From: a virus
Virus record (IMG/VR): IMGVR_UViG_3300012928_000001
Location: 41,164-105,163 of that record
Reading direction: 5' to 3' (one strand)
DNA: 64,000 nt
The notes under the pieces: model-generated
What the model saw: only the letters and a program-made list of their open reading frames with translations
Database searches by the model: none
What the model was told of the DNA's origin: nothing
In this document: positions 59,084-64,000 of the stretch, piece after piece
Layout of the letters: each line of letters opens with the position of its first letter
Numbering within the stretch: the first letter of the stretch is position 1
Translations under genes and position numbers: made by a program

Positions 59084-59119
59084 GAGGGCGCCGTCAGCAT
59101 TGGCGGCGCCCTCTCTTTT
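59084..59119 (+). terminator. Rho-independent terminator after SSB
   Basis: GAGGGCGCCG / CGGCGCCCTC is a perfect 10-bp stem with a 10-nt loop, followed by TCTTTTG. Confidence 0.85.
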
Positions 59120-59128
59120 GGTGATGCC

Positions 59129-60121
59129 ATGAGCGACGACAAGAAGAAAAAGAAGAACGACAAGACGATCGAAGAGCAGATCGCGGAGCGCTTCGGAGGG
59201 GCGTTCATCGCCCCAGGCCAAGCTGGTCCCGTCGAGCCCGTCGACGCGATCCCCACGGGCTCGATCGGCCTCGATCACATCCTCGGGATCGGCGGTCTCC
59301 CCCGTGGGCGCATCGTCGAGATCTACGGGCCCGAGGCCTCGGGAAAGACCACGCTCACCCTGCACTTGACAGCGCAGGCGCAAAAGATGGGTCTGGCCTG
59401 CGCGTTCATCGATGCCGAGCATGCGCTTGACCGCAACTACGCGGAAGCGCTCGGGGTGGACATGGGCAAGGTCGGGATTTCGCAACCCGACTGCGGCGAG
59501 GATGGGCTGGAGATCGCCGACATGCTCGCCCACTCCGGCAAGTACGGTCTGATCGTGATTGACTCGGTCGCCGCGCTCACGCCCAAGGCCGAAATCGAGG
59601 GCGACATGGGGGCCAAGCATGTCGGTCTACAGGCGCGGATGATGAGCCAAGCGCTGCGCAAGATGACCGCCGCAGCGCACAAGGGCAACACGCTGATCGT
59701 GTTCATCAATCAGCTGCGCTCAAAGATCGGCGTGATGTTCGGGAGTCCCGAGACCACGACCGGTGGCAACGCGCTGAAATACTACGCGTCGGTTCGTCTC
59801 GACATTCGCCGGATCGGGAAGATCAAGAAAGGCGAAAAAATCGTCGGCAACCGAACGCGGGTCAAGCTCGCCAAAAACAAGCTGGCGCCGCCGTTCCAAG
59901 AGGTCGAGTTTGACATTGAGTTCGGCAAGGGGATCTCGCGGTCAAAGGAGCTCATCGAGCTCGGCACCGAGTCAGGGGTCATCGACAAAGCTGGCGCGTG
60001 GTACAGTTTCGCCGGTGAGAGGATCGGGCAAGGCCGCGAGCGTGCCGCGGAGTGGCTCGAAGCGAATCCCGAGGTCTCGGAGCAAATCGAGGCCCTGATC
60101 CTGATGTCTCTCGAAAGCTAG
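59129..60121 (+). CDS. recA: RecA recombinase
   Basis: The protein has 330 residues. A Lys-rich N-terminus precedes GPEASGKTT (~67-75). [40 protein letters not shown] and [20 protein letters not shown] are RecA core motifs. It is close in length to bacterial RecA, without the long C-terminal acidic tail. It drives homologous recombination and recombination-dependent replication with SbcCD, RuvC-like and UvsW-like proteins here. Confidence 0.95.
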   Translation: MSDDKKKKKNDKTIEEQIAERFGGAFIAPGQAGPVEPVDAIPTGSIGLDHILGIGGLPRGRIVEIYGPEASGKTTLTLHLTAQAQKMGLACAFIDAEHALDRNYAEALGVDMGKVGISQPDCGEDGLEIADMLAHSGKYGLIVIDSVAALTPKAEIEGDMGAKHVGLQARMMSQALRKMTAAAHKGNTLIVFINQLRSKIGVMFGSPETTTGGNALKYYASVRLDIRRIGKIKKGEKIVGNRTRVKLAKNKLAPPFQEVEFDIEFGKGISRSKELIELGTESGVIDKAGAWYSFAGERIGQGRERAAEWLEANPEVSEQIEALILMSLES

Positions 60122-60123
60122 CT

Positions 60124-60152
60124 GTGACCCACGGGCCCGATCGGCCTACAGT
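60124..60152 (+). promoter_or_regulatory. Leaderless-type phage promoter (GTGACC / 17 bp / TACAGT)
   Basis: The -35 GTGACC is at 60124-60129 and the -10 TACAGT at 60147-60152, within ATCGGCCTACAGTAG. Five nt separate it from the GTG at 60158. It starts just after the RecA stop. Confidence 0.8.
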
Positions 60153-60157
60153 AGACC

Positions 60158-60523
60158 GTGCAAGCCATGCCAGAAAACACCGCCCCCGAGACCCTCCGCT
60201 CTGGGGTCATGCTGCCGACCGAGCACGGACCACTCCCGGCCTCGATCATCAGGATCAAGGCCAGCGAGATCATGTGCGGCGACTGTCTCATGTCGCCGCA
60301 CTTCAAACCCGCTCGCGTCGGGTTCCGCGAGATCACGGACACGGGCTTTCGGTTCTGGGATGAACACGCCCACGGGCACGACTACACCCCCGACGAGATC
60401 GTGCAGGTTGTGCGTCTCGACGGGCTGCGCTTTCAGGCATGGCCGACCGACGCGACTTGCCGCGCGTGGCTCGACAGCGCCGCCGAGCACTTCGCCGCCC
60501 ATCACAGCGCGGACCTGAACTAG
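60158..60523 (+). CDS. Hypothetical protein
   Basis: The GTG start is dictated by the leaderless promoter; ATG 60167 is an alternative. The protein has 121 residues, with KASEIMCGDCLMSPHFKPAR (one CGDC pair) and a C-terminal His-rich stretch (AEHFAAHHSADLN). The CGDC pair may be redox-active or metal-binding. No family was recognised. It precedes the SbcD gene by 2 nt. Confidence 0.6.
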   Translation: MQAMPENTAPETLRSGVMLPTEHGPLPASIIRIKASEIMCGDCLMSPHFKPARVGFREITDTGFRFWDEHAHGHDYTPDEIVQVVRLDGLRFQAWPTDATCRAWLDSAAEHFAAHHSADLN

Positions 60524-60525
60524 CC

Positions 60526-61617
60526 GTGACCCTGATCGGCTACATCGCTGACGTTCACGTCGGCAACATGGCCAAGGGCAAGGGCGAGACCGTCGCGGGA
60601 GTCAACGCCCGGGCCCGCGACACGCTCGCCGCCCTCGCGCGCGCCGTCGAGGAAGCGACCGCTCGGGGCTGCACGGTCCTCGCTGTGGCCGGCGACCTCT
60701 TCCACTACGCCCGCGTCGAGCCTCAGATTGTCGCGGCCGTACAGCGGATTCTGACGCTTCCTGCGGTGGTCATCGTCGGCAATCACGACGTGGCTTCCCT
60801 CGCCCCCGGGGACCACGCCATCGCGCCGCTCGGGGACCACGTGACCCTCGTCGAGAGGGCCTCTGTGGTCCCCGTGGGCGACGTCGACATGCTCGCCGTA
60901 CCCTTCGAGCCCGGACCCCCCATGGAGTGGCTCCCTGGGCGGCTGGAGTCCCTCCGACAGCTCCGCCGCCCGGGGGCCCGATCCCACCTCATGCTGCACA
61001 TGGGGATCAGCGACCTCGACACGCCGTACTTTCTCGATCAGAGCGCCGGGCACATCGCGGTCGTGCGCCTGCGCGAGCTCATGGAGAAGCACTCGATCGA
61101 CTGGGCGTTCGCGGGGGATTGGCATCGCCACCAAAGCTGGCCCCACGAGCGCGGCGGCATCGTGCAGATCGGGTGCCTCTCGCCGAACCGCTACCCGCCC
61201 GGCGAGCACGAGCACGGACACATCGGGCCGCTGATCATCTCCTCGCCGACGGGCTTCGAGATCGTCGACATCCCGGGCCCGCGGTTCGTCAAACTCAAGT
61301 ACGGCGCCAGCGAGATCGAGTCCTACCCGCTGCCCCAAAACGCGGCGCCCCTGTACGTCAAACTGACGTGCAATGAGACGCAAGAGAAAGACGCCCGCGC
61401 GCTGCTCGAAGAGTTCCGCGCCCTCGGGCAGGTAGTCGACGCAGAGCTACACGTCGACCGCGTGCTACAGCGCGCCGCCCAACGCACGGCCTCCCACGAA
61501 GCTCGCACCGCGGGCTCAGTCGATGAGGCTTTGCGCGTGTACGTCGAGACGATGCCCGTCGCGGAGGGCGTTAGTCGTGATCAAGTTCTCCGCCTCGCAA
61601 GGAAGTACCTCGCATGA
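60526..61617 (+). CDS. SbcD/Mre11-like nuclease (T4 gp47-like)
   Basis: The GTG start gives 363 residues. Metallophosphoesterase motifs are IADVHVG (~8-14), GDLFHYARVE (~54), VGNHDV (~85) and GDWHRHQSW (~200). The enzyme is the nuclease half of the SbcCD/Mre11-Rad50 complex that processes ends and hairpins. The Rad50-like gene starts 4 nt before its stop (ATGA). Confidence 0.85.
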   Translation: MTLIGYIADVHVGNMAKGKGETVAGVNARARDTLAALARAVEEATARGCTVLAVAGDLFHYARVEPQIVAAVQRILTLPAVVIVGNHDVASLAPGDHAIAPLGDHVTLVERASVVPVGDVDMLAVPFEPGPPMEWLPGRLESLRQLRRPGARSHLMLHMGISDLDTPYFLDQSAGHIAVVRLRELMEKHSIDWAFAGDWHRHQSWPHERGGIVQIGCLSPNRYPPGEHEHGHIGPLIISSPTGFEIVDIPGPRFVKLKYGASEIESYPLPQNAAPLYVKLTCNETQEKDARALLEEFRALGQVVDAELHVDRVLQRAAQRTASHEARTAGSVDEALRVYVETMPVAEGVSRDQVLRLARKYLA

Positions 61618-63476
61618 GGATTCGAAAAGTTGAGGGCGTGTCGTTCATGCGGTGGGGGAATGTCGAGGTAGCGCTACCCGCTACCGGCGTTGTGCTCTTG
61701 CAAGGCGCGAACGGACACGGCAAGTCCACGATCATCGAAGCCATTTCGCACGCGTTGTGGGGCAAGTCCGTCCGCGGCGCCCCAGGTTGGCGCAAGGATG
61801 AGGCCGGCGGGGTCCGGGTCGAGCTCGACGGGCTCACCGTGCATCGCAGCGTCTCGGCCAAGGGCTCCGCCAAGCTCCGGTGGTCCCGCGCCGACGGGAG
61901 CGACGGGGCGGCCAACTACGCGACGCGCACGGCCTCCCAGGCCAAGCTCGAAGAGCTCGTCGGCACCCACGACGTCTGGGCCCGCTCCTGCGTCTTCAGC
62001 TCCCACGAGGCGGGCAGCTTCACCACGCTCACGGACAAGGGCCGCAAGGAGCTGCTCGAACGCATGCTCGCGCTGGAGCCCTTCGCCGTGGCCTACAAGA
62101 GCGCGACCCGGGACCGGACCGTCGCCGCGCAGGCCCGCGACCGCGCGACGCATGAGCTCGCCCTGCACCGCGCCAGGGTCACCGGGAAGGGCCGCGAGCT
62201 CGCCCAGGTCGAGGAGGCGATCGAGGGCTTCCCTGATGAGGCCGAGCTCGCCGAGCTGCGCAGGCGGGCGATCGCCCTCGCCGAGCAGGTCGAGGCCTCA
62301 GAGCGCGAGCTCGCCGAGCTGCAAGGCAACGCGGAGCGCGACGCACAGGCCCTGCAAACTCGCAGCGCCACCGCGCGGGCGGAGCTGGAGAAGCGCCACC
62401 ACGACGCGCAGCGCGAGCACGACAAGGCCCAGCACGCCGTTGCCCTCGCTCGGGAGAGCTGCGCCGTGGCCTCGGCCAGGGTCGCCGATCTCGAAGCGCG
62501 ACAGGCCTCGAAGCGCGAGCTGGGCCCCACCTGCCCCACGTGCGAGCAGGGCATCCCCCACGACCACCGCGACGCGATCTTCGAGGCCCTCGACATCGCC
62601 GTCGAGGTAGCGGAGGGCAAGCGCACCGCGGCCGAGAACGAGGTCAGCCGCTTGGTCGATGAGCTCGCCGCCGCGCGCAAGTCGGTCACCGCGATCGTCG
62701 AGGAGGCCCAGGCCCTGGCCCACGCCCTCGAAGAGGAGCGCAGTGGCATCCTTGGGCGAGCGCGCGGCGTCGGGGAGGCGATCATCCTGGAGCGCGATGG
62801 CAAGCTGCGCGAGCGCGCGTCTCTCGTGGGCCAGGGCAAGGCCCTGCGCGCGCGTCTCGAACAGCGCGAGCCATGGCTCGCCAAGGGCGAGACCCTGCGC
62901 GCGGAGCTGGACAGGCTCGAAGCCGAGACGCAGGCCCTCGAAGTCCGCGAGCGCGACACGATCCGCGAGCACGCGGAGCTTGACGCGGTGTGCTCGGTGC
63001 TCGGGCTCCGCGGGGTCCGGGCGAGCATCCTCGCCCAGGCCCTGGAGACCGTCGAGAGCGTCGCCAACGACTGGCTCGCCCGGCTGGGGTACGCCCATCT
63101 ACGCGTCAAGCTGAGCCCACAGAGCACGACCGCGGCCGGCAAGGTCCGCGACGTGATCGACTTCGCCGTCGAGGGAGCCGGGGGAGGCTACGGGTACAAG
63201 GCGAGCTCCGGGGGCGAGCGCCGCCGGATCGACATCGCAATTCTCCTCGCCCTCGCTGACGTCGCCGTCGGGCAGGTCGCCCCGGACTCGACCCTTTTCG
63301 TCGACGAGATTTTCGACGCCCTCGACAGCGAGGGTGTGGAGGCCACGGTCGCCGCTGTCGAGGAACTGGCCCGAGAGCGCTGCGTGGTCATCATTACGCA
63401 CAATCCACAGCTTGTGGACCAACTCCCGAGCGCGCAGCGCTACCGCGTTCAGGGCGGGTCGGTCGAGCCCGTCTAG
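61614..63476 (+). CDS. SbcC/Rad50-like ATPase (T4 gp46-like)
   Basis: The protein has 620 residues. Walker A GANGHGKST lies at ~32-40. The long middle is a coiled coil with the zinc-hook CPTCEQG near 306-312. SSGGERRRIDIAILLALADV (~531) is the ABC signature, and TLFVDEIFDALDSEGVEATV is Walker B. It is shorter than cellular Rad50 because the coils are short. It forms the end-processing complex with the gene upstream. Confidence 0.85.
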   Translation: MRIRKVEGVSFMRWGNVEVALPATGVVLLQGANGHGKSTIIEAISHALWGKSVRGAPGWRKDEAGGVRVELDGLTVHRSVSAKGSAKLRWSRADGSDGAANYATRTASQAKLEELVGTHDVWARSCVFSSHEAGSFTTLTDKGRKELLERMLALEPFAVAYKSATRDRTVAAQARDRATHELALHRARVTGKGRELAQVEEAIEGFPDEAELAELRRRAIALAEQVEASERELAELQGNAERDAQALQTRSATARAELEKRHHDAQREHDKAQHAVALARESCAVASARVADLEARQASKRELGPTCPTCEQGIPHDHRDAIFEALDIAVEVAEGKRTAAENEVSRLVDELAAARKSVTAIVEEAQALAHALEEERSGILGRARGVGEAIILERDGKLRERASLVGQGKALRARLEQREPWLAKGETLRAELDRLEAETQALEVRERDTIREHAELDAVCSVLGLRGVRASILAQALETVESVANDWLARLGYAHLRVKLSPQSTTAAGKVRDVIDFAVEGAGGGYGYKASSGGERRRIDIAILLALADVAVGQVAPDSTLFVDEIFDALDSEGVEATVAAVEELARERCVVIITHNPQLVDQLPSAQRYRVQGGSVEPV

Positions 63477-63493
63477 TTCGGTCAAGATCTTGT

Positions 63494-63522
63494 GTGACTC
63501 GCTTGCAGATTTGGCCTACGGT
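63494..63522 (+). promoter_or_regulatory. Leaderless-type phage promoter (GTGACT / 17 bp / TACGGT)
   Basis: The -35 GTGACT is at 63494-63499 and the -10 TACGGT at 63517-63522, within TTTGGCCTACGGT. Five nt separate it from the GTG at 63528. Confidence 0.8.
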
Positions 63523-63527
63523 TAGGC

Positions 63528-63899
63528 GTGCAGCAAGTCAAGATCATCGCTGACGAGGAGACCATTCGCCGAGTCGAGCCCGTGCTCGAAGCCCTGGGTT
63601 TTCAAGTCATCGCCACGACTCCCAGCCCCCTCGCCGCCACCTCCAAGGCCCGCCGAAAGCTCGCGCGACTGCTCGGCAGCGGCAAGCTGACCGAGCGTCT
63701 CGCCGAGACGGTCGAGCTCTATGCGATCGACGGGTTGCCGACCGATGTCGTCGCCGAGCGCTTGCAGATCAGCCGCGCAACCGTCAAGTGGCACTTGACC
63801 GCCGCGCGTGCACGGATCGGAGGACTCCCTCAACGCGCGGGCTCGCTAGTCCGCTACATGTTCGATCTCCCGCCCTCCACCGAGAACACCCCATCATGA
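63528..63899 (+). CDS. LuxR-type HTH transcription regulator
   Basis: The protein has 123 residues with a GTG start at the inferred transcription start. Residues ~62-95 hold an HTH of the LuxR/sigma-4 type: ELYAIDGLPTDVVAERLQIS, RATVKWHLTAARARI. The N-terminal ~55 residues are a short alpha/beta domain without obvious receiver motifs. Likely a phage regulator of late or early genes. The stop overlaps the next ATG. Confidence 0.7.
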   Translation: MQQVKIIADEETIRRVEPVLEALGFQVIATTPSPLAATSKARRKLARLLGSGKLTERLAETVELYAIDGLPTDVVAERLQISRATVKWHLTAARARIGGLPQRAGSLVRYMFDLPPSTENTPS

Positions 63900-64000
63900 G
63901 CCTCAACGACGACAACTTCACCCCCCGCTACTTGCTGCGCATCGCCTTCACGGCCGTGTGCATCCTCGGCCTGATCGGCCTCACCACCGCAGCGTTCGGC
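63896..64000 (+). CDS. Membrane protein, N-terminal fragment (runs off window)
   Basis: The ATG lies in an ATGA overlap with the preceding gene. The 35 residues visible include a transmembrane helix (LLRIAFTAVCILGLIGLTTA). The gene continues beyond the window end, so function cannot be told. Confidence 0.5.
   Translation, partial: MSLNDDNFTPRYLLRIAFTAVCILGLIGLTTAAFG

Overview
The window is a continuous stretch of a large, high-GC tailed phage with a contractile tail. No bacterial flanking genes, integrase, terminase or endolysin were recognised, so it is probably an internal part of a longer genome. The host cannot be named. A predicted lipoprotein with a lipobox, next to a membrane-anchored coiled-coil protein, would fit a Gram-negative host. 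Names given to virion genes rest on recognisable motifs and on the conserved gene order; no database search was run.

Layout. 0-5.3 kb holds a collagen-like fibre gene, several small Cys-rich proteins, a ParB-like protein, a chorismate-mutase-like protein, a cytosine-5 DNA methyltransferase and a CmoA-like methyltransferase. 5.3-15 kb is the head module: portal, MuF-like protein, XkdF-type protease (apparently split in two), major capsid protein and small head proteins. 15-22.7 kb holds connectors, tail completion protein, sheath, tube and chaperone-like genes. 22.7-37 kb is the tape measure, LysM protein, hub, spike, gp25, baseplate J, gpI-like protein and fibres. 37-38.4 kb encodes three membrane or lipoprotein genes that look like lysis accessories.

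The strand switches at 38.4-45.2 kb. The leftward genes include a MoxR-type AAA+ ATPase with a VWA/HExxH protein, thymidylate kinase, a RuvC-like resolvase and a Dam-like protein. Their downstream end is an independent non-coding unit with its own promoter and terminator (39.13-38.47 kb). From 45.3 kb onward the rightward early and replication genes follow: a sigma-70-like protein, a second ParB-like protein, an excisionase-like HTH protein, SF2 helicase, initiator-like protein, DnaB-like helicase, primase, UDG-PolA fusion, SSB, RecA, SbcD, SbcC and a LuxR-type HTH protein. This gene set points to a largely self-sufficient, recombination-assisted replication system.

Two signals stand out. (1) A promoter family, GTGACY / 17 bp / TACRGT inside a YCGGCCTAC block, occurs eight times. 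In six cases exactly 5 nt separate the -10 box from the start codon, which predicts leaderless mRNAs. (2) One copy of this promoter drives a non-coding unit with no gene. It can be tiled end to end by three RNAs of 160-199 nt, each bounded by complementary acceptor-like 7-8-mers and ending in a tRNA-type T-arm. The inferred transcription start is exactly the first base of the first RNA. These look like tRNA-like RNAs carrying a large insert, and they are the best candidate here for an undescribed system.
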